Assembly: GCF_000236705.1 (NCBI RefSeq)
Contig: NC_016599.1
Span: 1,488,001 to 1,552,000 of the forward strand
DNA length: 64,000 nt
Direction: 5' to 3'
From: Owenweeksia hongkongensis DSM 17368
GTDB taxonomy: Bacteria > Bacteroidota > Bacteroidia > Flavobacteriales > Schleiferiaceae
The notes under the pieces are model-generated. The model was given only the letters and a program-made list of their open reading frames with translations, was not told the DNA's origin and searched no databases. Shown in pieces: positions 8,186 to 17,736 of the stretch. Numbering within the stretch: the stretch's first letter is position 1; each line of letters starts with the position of its first letter. Position numbers and translations under genes: made by a program.

Positions 8186-10429
8186 TTACCTGATAATGGT
8201 AACATGTCCATGCTCGGTGCCCTTTGTGTAGGGAGTACGAAATACAAACTTATAAATGTATACTCCCACTGGTAAATCCTCGCTTTTCCAGCGTCCATCA
8301 AAAAGCATACTTTCATCATGTGAAGTAAAAACCTCCTGCCCCCAGCGGTTGTATACATAGAGGTTAAATTCCAAAAACTCACATTTGGTGACAGGTCCAA
8401 AGTAATCATTGAGTCCATCACCATCAGGGGTAAAAGCATCACCAAACATCACGTCACACTCACAGCTATATTTGCTTACGCTAAAATATTCTACACTTTC
8501 AGTGCATCCATCCGATAGCTCCACACGGATATTTTTATCTCCACTCACCAAATAGTCACCTGTTGTTCCATTAGGCCAAGTAGCCGTATAGCCCATAGGT
8601 GCTGATAACAGCAATGATTGACCTGCACAAACACTAGTATCCGCAAATACTGGATGATCAGAAAGTGGCGGAGTTGGTAGTATTTCAAATGAATCGGTTT
8701 GCCAACAGCCGTCAGCATTCTTGGTTGTTACCCATTCTGTGCCTATTTGCCAGTATTCCGTTTGCCAAGAAGTTTCACCATTACTCCATAGTACCGCAGG
8801 AAAAGTATTAGAGCGCAAGTAAACATTTACAGTATCCTGCCCGCATATAAAAAACTCATCATCGGCCACCGGGTCTGTGGTAAGGGTGGGGAATTTCACA
8901 TTTAAAGTATCTGTTATGCTGCAGCCTCCAGGGAACCTCACCTCAAACCAATAGCTACCATTATTACTGAATGTGCGAATGGATCGGCCACTCCCATCAA
9001 ACCATCGATAATATAATGCACCATTCACTGTAATATTATATGTAAAGCTAGTTCCTCCACAAACGGCTGTATCTAATGAAAATGAAGGCAAGTTGGAGCT
9101 ATTGATAATATTCACGTTCATGGTATCATGGTATACACAATTTGTTACCGGGTCTTCTGCAGAAACCCAGACCTTGCCTGAGTTGATAAAAGCGTTAACA
9201 TTTGATCTAGAACCATCCGACCAAGTGTAATTCATATTACTTGGTAGTGTCACATACAAAGAGTCACAGCTTGCAGAGTCATCAGGCAATAAATCAATTG
9301 GTGGGCAACCAGCAAATGCAATGATATATTGACTCATGGGAGTCTCTCCCGGTAGTGAATAGTTAGGCGTGTTTTTTCTATTAGTTTGAGTCCAGCTTGG
9401 TGATGCGTTATGCGGCCTAGTTGCCAGTTGAAGTGTGTTATTAGGATGAGAGGCCGTAGTACCAGATGGTATAACATACAGATCATACACCTTTGGAAAT
9501 TCTGAATTAAAAACTCCAAAATAGTAATCAATACCGACCACTGGATTAATGCCAGTTGTATTGGTTGGCTTGCTGTCAATAAAGTAAAGATGTGTACCCG
9601 GAATACCGATAGCGGTAGGATGAATAACTACACTATCTCCCGAAAGGCTAGAGCCGCCAGCGTCAGTACCATTGTAGCCATTATGATATGATCTATCTCC
9701 TATGGGGGCTGAGGAAAGCACCCAGGCTGGTCCATTTACTAAAGTTCCATCTGGGCCGTTGGTTACCAAATTGCTAAGGGTACTTCCTGAACCATTATCA
9801 AAACGATAATATGCGAGCAAATTGGGTTCGTTACCGCTAAGCTTGTGACACATCATATTTCTTATTTCGCCTTGGGTAAGAGCTTTGTCCCAAAAGGTTA
9901 GCTCATCCATTTGTCCATCATAATAGCGTCCTGTTGCTAATGGGCGACCTGTTCCGATAGTTCCGTTTCCAGATGCATTGTGAACCTGCGAATTACCACT
10001 ACCCGATGTGGACACAACTTGCTGATTGCCGTTTACATAAATATGAAGATTACTAGGCCCCTGAAATACTCCAGTAATGTGTACCCATTTTCCAACATGT
10101 CCTGATATGTTAGCCGAAGCACTCCTTCTGCATGAAGAAGCATAACAGTTGCCATCTCCAAACCCAATATTAACATCAGTAGACGAAATATTAGCTGAAA
10201 AACCAGAATAGCCAGCGGAAGTATGGTTTGTACAAAAGAGTGTACGGGAGCCATTGTATGAATCTAACTTTAACCAAACGGTAAAAGAAAACGGGAAATT
10301 TGCAGTGGTGAAATTTTGGTTGAAGTCAATATAATCATCGGTTCCATCAAAATCCAATGCTCCACCACTACCCACATTTTGAGCAATCAATGATTGACAA
10401 ATTAATATTAAAAGAGTCAAGTAGCGCAT
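8186..10429 (-). CDS. LamG-domain surface protein with T9SS type B C-terminal domain
   Basis: A probable T9SS cargo of 747 residues. A signal peptide (MRYLTLLILICQSLIAQ) is followed by a LamG/concanavalin-like domain at about 20-215 (GGALDFDGTDDYIDF, YYDGQMDELTFWDKALT, NLLAYYRFDNG). A region of beta-sandwich Ig-like segments with paired cysteines comes next, then a type B sorting domain (DAFTPDGDGLNDYFGPV, YNRWGQEVF, LPVGVYIYKF). LamG domains usually bind glycans. I chose the ATG at 10429 rather than 10438 because it aligns with the paralogue at 10548-12803 (both continue R-Y-L). The two genes are tandem copies. Type B cargo usually needs a PorP/SprF-type partner, which I do not see here. Confidence 0.9.
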   Translation of the reverse strand: MRYLTLLILICQSLIAQNVGSGGALDFDGTDDYIDFNQNFTTANFPFSFTVWLKLDSYNGSRTLFCTNHTSAGYSGFSANISSTDVNIGFGDGNCYASSCRRSASANISGHVGKWVHITGVFQGPSNLHIYVNGNQQVVSTSGSGNSQVHNASGNGTIGTGRPLATGRYYDGQMDELTFWDKALTQGEIRNMMCHKLSGNEPNLLAYYRFDNGSGSTLSNLVTNGPDGTLVNGPAWVLSSAPIGDRSYHNGYNGTDAGGSSLSGDSVVIHPTAIGIPGTHLYFIDSKPTNTTGINPVVGIDYYFGVFNSEFPKVYDLYVIPSGTTASHPNNTLQLATRPHNASPSWTQTNRKNTPNYSLPGETPMSQYIIAFAGCPPIDLLPDDSASCDSLYVTLPSNMNYTWSDGSRSNVNAFINSGKVWVSAEDPVTNCVYHDTMNVNIINSSNLPSFSLDTAVCGGTSFTYNITVNGALYYRWFDGSGRSIRTFSNNGSYWFEVRFPGGCSITDTLNVKFPTLTTDPVADDEFFICGQDTVNVYLRSNTFPAVLWSNGETSWQTEYWQIGTEWVTTKNADGCWQTDSFEILPTPPLSDHPVFADTSVCAGQSLLLSAPMGYTATWPNGTTGDYLVSGDKNIRVELSDGCTESVEYFSVSKYSCECDVMFGDAFTPDGDGLNDYFGPVTKCEFLEFNLYVYNRWGQEVFTSHDESMLFDGRWKSEDLPVGVYIYKFVFRTPYTKGTEHGHVTIIR

Positions 10430-10547
10430 TGTAATCATTTCGTTAAGCTATCTCAAATATAAGAATACCCCTACAAAACCTATCAGCTGCTAATGTTAAA
10501 ATTTGCTTTTTCGAAAAGAAAACACCAAAAAATGTTGTTGGCTGGAA
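10430..10547 (-). promoter_or_regulatory. upstream region of LamG gene 1, candidate -7 box
   Basis: On the minus strand TATATTTG (10454-10461) fits the Bacteroidota TAnnTTTG -7 element, 24 bases before the ATG. The preceding TTTTG-N12 is shared with the paralogue's upstream region but is too close to be a normal -33 element. No other gene is seen in this gap. Confidence 0.4.
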
Positions 10548-12803
10548 TTATCGCATCAAAGTAAAGTACCCTTGAGCAGTTCCTGACTTGTAAGGCGTGC
10601 TATACACAAACCGGTAAACATATACCCCTATGGGTAATTTGCGGTTTTTCCATCTCCCATCAAAGCGTAAGTTTTCATCTCTCGATTCAAACATCTGCTG
10701 CCCCCACCTATTGAGGATTATAAGATTGTAGGTTGTGAATTCACAATTGGTAACTGGGCCAAAATAATCATTAAGGCCATCGCCATCGGGCGTAAAGGCG
10801 TTGGCAAACTGCACATCGCACTCGCAACTATATTTAGTTACACTAAAGTATTCCACGCTCTCCGTACACCCATCAGACAATTCCACCCGAATATCTTTGG
10901 TACCTCCTACTAAATAATCACCAGTCTGTCCATTGGGCCATGTAGCTGTGTATCCTGAAGGAGCTGATAGTAGCAATGTTTGCCCCGCGCAAAAACTTGT
11001 GTCCGCAAATATAGCCTGATCCGAAAGTGGTAAAGATTGCAAAATTTCGAATGAATCAGTTTGCCAGCAGCCATCTGCATTTTTTGTTTGCACCCACTCC
11101 ATGCCCGTTTGCCAATATTCGGTTTGCCATGAAGTTTCCCCATTGCTCCATAATACCTCTGGGTACGTATTAGAACGAAGTTGGACATCAACGGTATCTT
11201 GACCACACAGGTACAACTCATTTTCAGCCACAGGATCTGTGGTGATAATTGCAAATTTCAAGGTCAACGTATCTCTAGTGCTGCACCCTCCAGGAAAGGT
11301 TCGCTCAAACCAATAGCTACCATCATTAGTAAATATACGGACGGGCTGCGTATTTCCATCAAACCACTGATAGCTTGTGGCTCCACTCATGCTAATGTCA
11401 CAAGTAAAACTGCTTGCTCCGCATATAACAGTATCTAGCGATGAGGATGGAATATTGGAAGGGCTGACAATAGTAACATCCATCGTATCAGTAAGGGTGC
11501 AACCAGAAGCTGTATCTACAGCCGAAACCCAAACCTGACCAGACACAAAAAAAGCATTCGAGTTAGTGGTTGCTCCATTGGACCAACTAATATTAGAATA
11601 TCCGCCACCAATATCTACAAACATTGAATCACAGGCTGTGGAGTCATCCGGCATCCAATCTACCACAGGGCAAGGCTCCTGGGCTATTATAAACTGACTA
11701 ATGGGCGTTTGGGCAGGCAAAGAAATATTGGGTGTATTTCCCGCAGCTGTCAGAGTCCAAGTGGGTGATGCATTATGCGGGCGCTTGGCAATTTTCAGCC
11801 TTCCAGTTGGCGCTGTCCCAGTAGTAGCGCCAAGAGTAACATCCACATCGTAGGTCTTAATATAATCTGAGTTGAAAACACCAAAATAGTAATTTACTGA
11901 TGGCCAAGTAGTAATGCCTGCTGTGTTGGAAGGTGGACTGTCTACTATATATAAATGTGTACCGGCCACGCCTGAATTGACGGGACTTACCGTTATATTA
12001 TCTCCTGTAAGGCTAAGGCCTGTAGCGCTTACGGCATTAGTATGCCCATTGTGAAAAGACCTATCCCCAACTGGTGCAGAAGAAGCCACCCAAGATAAGC
12101 CATTCATAAGAGTGCCACTTGGGCCACCTGTTACCAGATTACTTAAGGTAGTTCCCACCCCATTATCAAAACGGTAATAGGCCAAAAGATTGGGCTCATT
12201 TCCGCTAAGTTTGTGACACATCATGTCCTGTACTTCGACTCGGGTGAGGGCTTTGCCCCAAAAGGTAAACTCATCCATTTGGCCACTGAGGTAGGTAATA
12301 TTATTTCCTGCAGTATTTGCACCTAATCTACCGTTGCTATTATCAGTCACCAAGTTTTGTACCCCCCCTCCATTTCCTAAAGTAGTACTTAGAGGGTTTC
12401 CGTTTACATAAATTTGACCGGTAGTAGCTGAACTGATTACCACCGCAATATGACACCACTGGTCTGTAGTGAATGTATAATTGGCGACAAAACCCCACCG
12501 CCCAGTTGGAGAACGACTGGTACCATTTCCGCACTGCACATTTATGGTTCCGTTTATATACTGAAATAGCAACCCACGGTAAGCTCCTGTCATATCATGC
12601 GAACTAAAAAAACGAACGATACCATTTTGATTGTTACCTGCTTTGAACCAAGTAGTAAGGGTCATTGGAAAGGAAAGAGTTCCAAATGATGAGTTTAAAG
12701 AAACGTACTGATTGGTACCATTAAAGTCCAGGGTATTGCCACTACCGGGTGGTTGCGAAAAGAGTGGAAAAGAGGAAATAATTAAAACAACCAAGTAGCG
12801 CAC
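10548..12803 (-). CDS. LamG-domain surface protein with T9SS type B C-terminal domain (paralogue)
   Basis: A 751-residue tandem paralogue of the 8186-10429 product with the same order: signal peptide (VRYLVVLIISSFPLFSQ), LamG domain (GNTLDFNGTNQYVSL, GQMDEFTFWGKALT, NLLAYYRFDNGVGTT), Ig-like cysteine-paired segments, and a type B sorting domain (NAFTPDGDGLNDYFGPVTNC, LNRWGQQMF, LPIGVYVYRF). The GTG at 12803 is preferred because it aligns with the paralogue's start. A TTG at 12878 would add 25 residues ahead of the signal peptide. The C-terminal halves are nearly identical, the LamG halves less so, which suggests duplication then divergence of the binding domain. Confidence 0.88.
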   Translation of the reverse strand: MRYLVVLIISSFPLFSQPPGSGNTLDFNGTNQYVSLNSSFGTLSFPMTLTTWFKAGNNQNGIVRFFSSHDMTGAYRGLLFQYINGTINVQCGNGTSRSPTGRWGFVANYTFTTDQWCHIAVVISSATTGQIYVNGNPLSTTLGNGGGVQNLVTDNSNGRLGANTAGNNITYLSGQMDEFTFWGKALTRVEVQDMMCHKLSGNEPNLLAYYRFDNGVGTTLSNLVTGGPSGTLMNGLSWVASSAPVGDRSFHNGHTNAVSATGLSLTGDNITVSPVNSGVAGTHLYIVDSPPSNTAGITTWPSVNYYFGVFNSDYIKTYDVDVTLGATTGTAPTGRLKIAKRPHNASPTWTLTAAGNTPNISLPAQTPISQFIIAQEPCPVVDWMPDDSTACDSMFVDIGGGYSNISWSNGATTNSNAFFVSGQVWVSAVDTASGCTLTDTMDVTIVSPSNIPSSSLDTVICGASSFTCDISMSGATSYQWFDGNTQPVRIFTNDGSYWFERTFPGGCSTRDTLTLKFAIITTDPVAENELYLCGQDTVDVQLRSNTYPEVLWSNGETSWQTEYWQTGMEWVQTKNADGCWQTDSFEILQSLPLSDQAIFADTSFCAGQTLLLSAPSGYTATWPNGQTGDYLVGGTKDIRVELSDGCTESVEYFSVTKYSCECDVQFANAFTPDGDGLNDYFGPVTNCEFTTYNLIILNRWGQQMFESRDENLRFDGRWKNRKLPIGVYVYRFVYSTPYKSGTAQGYFTLMR

Positions 12804-12884
12804 GGGGAGAGTTTTGTTGAGTATATCAAAAATAAGTGTTAACCCACAAAATGATGAATTTAATATGTTAAAATTCAAACCATC

Positions 12885-13760
12885 CTACTTCCAAAGAGCT
12901 AAATCCACATTATCAAATTTCTCGGCCAATTCTTGGTTGCTTTCTTCAAATTGAGATTTAGATTGCTCTTTTAGTTTTAACTCTTCGTCACTCGGTTTTG
13001 GTAGTTTCGAAGAGTTCATTTTCAGGTATAATGGAATGATTTTTTCCTGAAGCCACTGGGGAACTAACGGTTCGAGCTTAAGGCCTATTCTGTGCAACTT
13101 GCCATTTTTTACAGCTACCGTTTGGTTGCGATGAAAGAAATCAAAACTATTGTAAAACTCAAACGAAATGCCAAGGTCGGTAGCCACTTGCTTCATAAAT
13201 GCGACCTTGTCTTCTTTGATTTGTTCAAACTGATAGACTAAAATATTCTCCTTGCCCAAGGTATCGATATAAGGCTGAATGTGGCGGATATAATGTGTAT
13301 GATCTAAATAGTCGGCCCAACCGCTGGGCACATTCCTAAAAGCCAAATAATCTTCAAAAGTCATTTTAGTGTTCTTCATCCGGTAACGATTAAAACGCCA
13401 ATGCGAATACAATCGATCAGAGGGCTCGCGAAGGATAAATATCATTTTTGGCACCTTTTCAAGAGTTGGCAACACTTTAAGCGGAAGCTTGTGATAGATG
13501 TACACTGGAGTTGCTTCTAAACGTATTTTTTCTCCCTTGCTATGGCTAAAAAACTTTTGATATGCCTCGAGTCCATCTTTATGAATATTAGCCGAAACAT
13601 TGTGCTTATTCTCGGTGTCCCCCAAAAAATAAGTCTCCTTCACTTTTGACGCACAAACTTCTGGATGTGCTCCTAACCAAAAAAACAGGGAACTCGTGCC
13701 GCTCTTCGGTGCACCACCAATTATTACATTAGGATAAAGTGAAGTTTGTGCCTGTTTCAT
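12885..13760 (-). CDS. sulfotransferase domain protein
   Basis: A 291-residue PAPS-dependent sulfotransferase, predicted to move sulfate onto a glycan hydroxyl or amine. The 5'-phosphosulfate loop is IIGGAPKSGTSSLFFWL near residue 14, and the 3'-phosphate site is IFILREPSDRLYSHWRF near residue 108. The distance and pattern match heparan/N-deacetylase-like sulfotransferases. No membrane anchor is present, so it is probably cytoplasmic, acting on lipid-linked glycan. It is the first of three unrelated-looking sulfotransferases in the glycan region. It lies upstream (minus strand) of the LamG genes and is divergent from the YfhO gene. Confidence 0.88.
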   Translation of the reverse strand: MKQAQTSLYPNVIIGGAPKSGTSSLFFWLGAHPEVCASKVKETYFLGDTENKHNVSANIHKDGLEAYQKFFSHSKGEKIRLEATPVYIYHKLPLKVLPTLEKVPKMIFILREPSDRLYSHWRFNRYRMKNTKMTFEDYLAFRNVPSGWADYLDHTHYIRHIQPYIDTLGKENILVYQFEQIKEDKVAFMKQVATDLGISFEFYNSFDFFHRNQTVAVKNGKLHRIGLKLEPLVPQWLQEKIIPLYLKMNSSKLPKPSDEELKLKEQSKSQFEESNQELAEKFDNVDLALWK

Positions 13761-13835
13761 AATTTCTTGCCTTTGCCTTATTAAGTTATTTGAAGAGTTA
13801 TATTTTAGCGACCATTCTCAGAATTAAAGAATCGT

Positions 13836-16343
13836 ATGAATATCCAAAAGAAACTCGTTCCTCACATCATTGCCATTGTGGCTTTGATAATAATAAATGC
13901 CATCTACTTTTACCCTGCCTTTACAGGGAAAACCTTGGAGCAGGATGACATCAAACTGGGTGTGGCCAAAAGTAAAGAAATACGTGATTACCGTGACGCC
14001 ACCGGTGAAGAACCTCTTTGGACCAATAGTATGTTTAGTGGGATGCCTACATTCCTATTAAACATTCATCACAATGGAAACATTTTTGAGCATATTGAAC
14101 CTGTTATAAAACTTTGGCAACCGGCTCAAATTGGAGTTATTCTCTTTCTGATGCTCGGATTCTACTTCCTGCTATCATCCTATAATATAAACCCTTGGGT
14201 AAGCGTCATTGGTGCGGTGGCCTTCGCATTCTCCGCATTCTTTATCATATCCTTTGATGCGGGGCACAATGCTAAAATTCGCGCTGCTGGATATATTGCT
14301 CCCATGCTTATGGGGATACTCCTCACTTTCAGAAAAAAGTATTTGCTAGGCCTCGCTTTTACAGCACTATTTGCTGGACTTGCTGTTTCAGCCAGCCATA
14401 TCCAGATCACCTATTATTCAGTAATTATCGCGGTAATCATTGCCATTGTTGAGTTGATTAGTGCTATCAAAACCTCAACTATCAACGATTATCTTAAGAG
14501 TATTGGAGTTCTTGCTATTGCAGCTGTCTTGGCTATTGGGCCCAATGTCTCTAAACTTTGGACAACCTATGAATACAGCAAAGAAACTATACGTGGTGGC
14601 GGTTCTGGCCTAAAAGCTGAAAATGAAGGTAATAATGGTGGCCTAGACAAAGACTATGCGATGAGTTGGAGTTACGGAATTACCGAAACTTTGAACCTTT
14701 TGGTACCAGACATTATGGGAGGTGGTTCTACCCAAAATTATGAAGGAACTCAAACTCACGATCAACTTTTTAGAAATATCAAATCTAATCTGGCCCAGCA
14801 AGGCTATCCCGCTAAAACTGCTGAGGATCAAGCAAACCGACAAATCGCAAGCTTATTTTACTGGGGCGACCAATCCATGGTAAATGGAGGTTATTATCTA
14901 GGAGCTTCTATTTTCTTCCTATTCGTTTTGGGATGTTTCCTAATTCGCGACAAACGCAGAACATGGATTGTGGCTTCAATTGTAATTGCCGTTTTCATGT
15001 CATGGGGTAGCAATTTGAGCTTTTTCAATGATATTCTTTTCGAATATCTCCCTCTTTATAATAAGTTCCGAGTGCCTTCGATGACATTAACTATCGTATT
15101 TGTTTTGATGCCTCTAATGGGAATGTTTGCATTGGATTATGTAATCAGAAATTATAAGGATCAAAAAGATTTTATACAGAAGAGCTTGCTTACCAGCTTT
15201 TATATTTCTGGAGGGTTGTTTTTAGTAATCGCTTTGATTGGGCCTGCTCTATTCGAATTTAGTGGGCCTAATGATGCTCGTCTTGGCCAAAACCCACAAT
15301 TGGTAGATTTACTTATTGAAGACAGAAAAGCTTTAGCACGCTCCAGTGCTTTCAGGTCTTTTGCTTTTGCAGGCTTAATGTTTGGTGCTATTTTCCTTTT
15401 TATAAGAGGATCAATAAAGCAGGTAATGCTTCTGGGTGCAATTTCACTTATTGTAGTAGCCGACTTGTGGTCGTTTGACAAGCAACACCTAAACAGTGAC
15501 GATTTTGTAACAGAGAGAACTTACAATGCTTCTTTCAATGAATCTACTGCCGACAAATCTATTTTGAAGGATCAAGGTTATTATCGCGTTTTCAATTTGC
15601 AAAACCCATTTAACGATGCACTGACTTCCTACTATCACCATTCAATTGGAGGATATCATGGAGCGAAAATGCAGCGCTATCAAGAACTTTATGAAAATGT
15701 TCTTTTCAATGAGCAGAACGCAATTATTCAACACTTGCAAAAGTCTCAAGGGCAAAATATAGAACAAGCCTTTGCTCAAACTCCCGTGCTTAATATGCTC
15801 AATGGAAAATATCTTATTTACAATGAGCAGGCTCCAGCCATTCAAAATCCAAATGTGGATGGTGCGGCTTGGTTTGTGCAAACTGTAGAAAAGAAAACTT
15901 CTGCAAAAGAGGTAATCGAGAGTCTTAAAACGATTAACACTGCAAAGACTGCTGTGGTAAACAAAGATTTTGCTGACTACGTAAGTAAAACTAATTTTTC
16001 TGGCCAAGGAACCATTACCCTAGCGAGCCATAAACCACGCGAGATGGTGTATGAAACAAGTAGCGATGGTGCACAATTTGCCGTTTTTTCAGAAATCTAT
16101 TACCGGGGAAAAGAAAAAGATTGGCAAGCTTATATTGACAATGAGCCTGTAGATCATATTCGTGTAAACTATGTGTTACGTGGAATGAATATTCCTGCTG
16201 GAAAACACACCATTAGATTTGAATTTAAACCTAAGGCTTACTTTGCGGGAGAAACCATTTCAATGATATCCTCCATTATTCTTGGGTTGGTATTTATTGC
16301 TGCTCTAGTTTTGTATTTTAGAAAAAATAAAGCTGACGCTTAA
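13836..16343 (+). CDS. YfhO family membrane protein
   Basis: An 835-residue polytopic membrane protein of the YfhO family. It has an N-terminal helix followed by the conserved periplasmic segment LEQDDIKLGVAKSKEIRDYR and PLWTNSMFSGMPTF. About a dozen hydrophobic helices follow, then a C-terminal soluble domain at about 555-800 (ISEIYYRGKEKDWQAYIDN-like, PAGKHTIRFEF) and a final helix. Gram-positive YfhO is a GT-C type enzyme for lipoteichoic-acid glycosylation. A similar lipid-linked sugar transferase role is plausible here but is inference. It stands alone and ends at a strong hairpin. Confidence 0.85.
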   Translation: MNIQKKLVPHIIAIVALIIINAIYFYPAFTGKTLEQDDIKLGVAKSKEIRDYRDATGEEPLWTNSMFSGMPTFLLNIHHNGNIFEHIEPVIKLWQPAQIGVILFLMLGFYFLLSSYNINPWVSVIGAVAFAFSAFFIISFDAGHNAKIRAAGYIAPMLMGILLTFRKKYLLGLAFTALFAGLAVSASHIQITYYSVIIAVIIAIVELISAIKTSTINDYLKSIGVLAIAAVLAIGPNVSKLWTTYEYSKETIRGGGSGLKAENEGNNGGLDKDYAMSWSYGITETLNLLVPDIMGGGSTQNYEGTQTHDQLFRNIKSNLAQQGYPAKTAEDQANRQIASLFYWGDQSMVNGGYYLGASIFFLFVLGCFLIRDKRRTWIVASIVIAVFMSWGSNLSFFNDILFEYLPLYNKFRVPSMTLTIVFVLMPLMGMFALDYVIRNYKDQKDFIQKSLLTSFYISGGLFLVIALIGPALFEFSGPNDARLGQNPQLVDLLIEDRKALARSSAFRSFAFAGLMFGAIFLFIRGSIKQVMLLGAISLIVVADLWSFDKQHLNSDDFVTERTYNASFNESTADKSILKDQGYYRVFNLQNPFNDALTSYYHHSIGGYHGAKMQRYQELYENVLFNEQNAIIQHLQKSQGQNIEQAFAQTPVLNMLNGKYLIYNEQAPAIQNPNVDGAAWFVQTVEKKTSAKEVIESLKTINTAKTAVVNKDFADYVSKTNFSGQGTITLASHKPREMVYETSSDGAQFAVFSEIYYRGKEKDWQAYIDNEPVDHIRVNYVLRGMNIPAGKHTIRFEFKPKAYFAGETISMISSIILGLVFIAALVLYFRKNKADA

Positions 16344-16370
16344 ATATAAATTCCTTCCTCATTCAATAAA

Positions 16371-16413
16371 AAAGTCCCAACTGATGATTATAATCCGTTG
16401 GGACTTTACTTTT
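16371..16413. terminator. hairpin between yfhO-like gene and glycosyltransferase operon
   Basis: A 10-bp perfect stem (AAGTCCCAAC at 16372-16381 with GTTGGGACTT at 16397-16406) closes a 15-base loop. It has an A-run before and TACTTTTT after, so it can stop transcription from both converging genes. Confidence 0.85.
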
Positions 16414-16425
16414 TAAACAAGGCTA

Positions 16426-17736
16426 CTAGGCCGTAATACTATTCAAAGCTTCAGCAATCTCTCCTGCTAATTTATCTCTACCGTACTTCCTGTAATCAGT
16501 AGATTCCACTTCAAGCTTACCACTTTCAAAACTGCCAAACATTGTCTCAACAACATTCTTCAGCTTTTCACTTTCGTTGAAGTCAATCACATCTCCGGCA
16601 TTAGCTCCTTGTATTATTCGTGCAGCATCACCATCCGTTTTGCCAATACAAAGAATAGGGCGTTGTGCCCCCATATATTCGAATAGTTTACCTGGCACCA
16701 CCCCCGAAATATTGGGTGTATCATTTAGCGGAAGCAAAAGTACTGGCGAGCTTTGCAAGTGGGGAATCACCTCATCATGAGGCAGATTTTTAATATGTTC
16801 TAAGTTTTTACTTAATCCATTTTCCTCGATGGATTTGAAAATACTGCTATCCACCGGGCCAATCAGTTTTATCTTTAGCCTTCTGGCAAAATCCGGGTTT
16901 TCATCACTCATTTGCTTTAATACCGGCCATAACACTTTAGGGTTCCGATCAGCATTCATACTACCAATATGAGTAAGCGTAAAAGTTTCATCCAACTTTA
17001 TTTGGCCTGACTTTTCAAAATCAGCAGGATCATAGCCATTAGTAATCACCTCTACTTTTTTGTCAAAATTTCTTGAATTAAACTCTTCAGCCCAGCTCCA
17101 GGTCACGGTAACCGTTTTATCTGCTGTATTCAACACCTTCTTTTCAAGCTTATGGTGCATTTTATCTGCATAGGGGCTAAGCTTTAATTTATCATAATAA
17201 TCCACAAAAGTCCATGGGTCGCGGAAATCGGCCAACCACGGAATATTGATTTTCCTTTTTGCGTTAAACGCAATCATGTGGGTGGTGTGGGGTGGGCCTG
17301 TTGAAACTATTGCATCAACTTTGTTTTCTCCGAGGTATGCTATCAAAGCTTTAGAAGCTGGTTTTATCCAAAACCTCTTTGCATCAGGAATAAAGACATT
17401 GCCACGAACCCAAAGTGCAAGATTATTAATCCATTCTTTTCCTTCCCCTTCATTTAGCAGTCCGGGCTGAACCTTTTCGTCTTTCTTCTTACCAGTAATC
17501 TTTTTATAAACGCCAAATGGCTCCCAAATTGGTGTCTTTATCGTTTCAATTCCTTCCGGAATTTCCTTCATTAAACTTTCATCATAAATGGATATTTCAG
17601 CATCAGAGACGGTAAAAATGATGGGCTCCCATCCATAACTCCGCAAATACTTGCTCATCTTTAGCCAGCGCTGCACACCACCACCTCCCATAGGAGGCCA
17701 GTGATAAGTAATCAATAATACTTTTTTAAGACTCAT
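16426..17736 (-). CDS. GT4-like glycosyltransferase
   Basis: A 436-residue GT-B fold glycosyltransferase. The N-terminal domain begins VLLITYHWPPMGGGGVQRWLK, the acceptor-side glycine-rich loop of GT4 enzymes. The C-terminal domain has the nucleotide-sugar region FTLTHIGSMNADRNPK, PHDEVIPHLQSSPVLLLPL and VVPGKLFEYMGAQRPIL, with the E-x7-E-like acidic site. It is predicted to add a sugar from a nucleotide donor to a surface glycan on the cytoplasmic side. The start overlaps the stop of the heparinase-like gene by four bases, so the pair is translationally coupled. Confidence 0.88.
   Translation of the reverse strand: MSLKKVLLITYHWPPMGGGGVQRWLKMSKYLRSYGWEPIIFTVSDAEISIYDESLMKEIPEGIETIKTPIWEPFGVYKKITGKKKDEKVQPGLLNEGEGKEWINNLALWVRGNVFIPDAKRFWIKPASKALIAYLGENKVDAIVSTGPPHTTHMIAFNAKRKINIPWLADFRDPWTFVDYYDKLKLSPYADKMHHKLEKKVLNTADKTVTVTWSWAEEFNSRNFDKKVEVITNGYDPADFEKSGQIKLDETFTLTHIGSMNADRNPKVLWPVLKQMSDENPDFARRLKIKLIGPVDSSIFKSIEENGLSKNLEHIKNLPHDEVIPHLQSSPVLLLPLNDTPNISGVVPGKLFEYMGAQRPILCIGKTDGDAARIIQGANAGDVIDFNESEKLKNVVETMFGSFESGKLEVESTDYRKYGRDKLAGEIAEALNSITA

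Noticed and set aside
8186-12803. Possibility that the two LamG genes are pieces of one broken gene
   Set aside because: Each has its own signal peptide and its own complete type B sorting domain.
12804-12878. Longer N-terminus from TTG 12878 for the second LamG protein
   Set aside because: The paralogue alignment and signal peptide place the start at GTG 12803.
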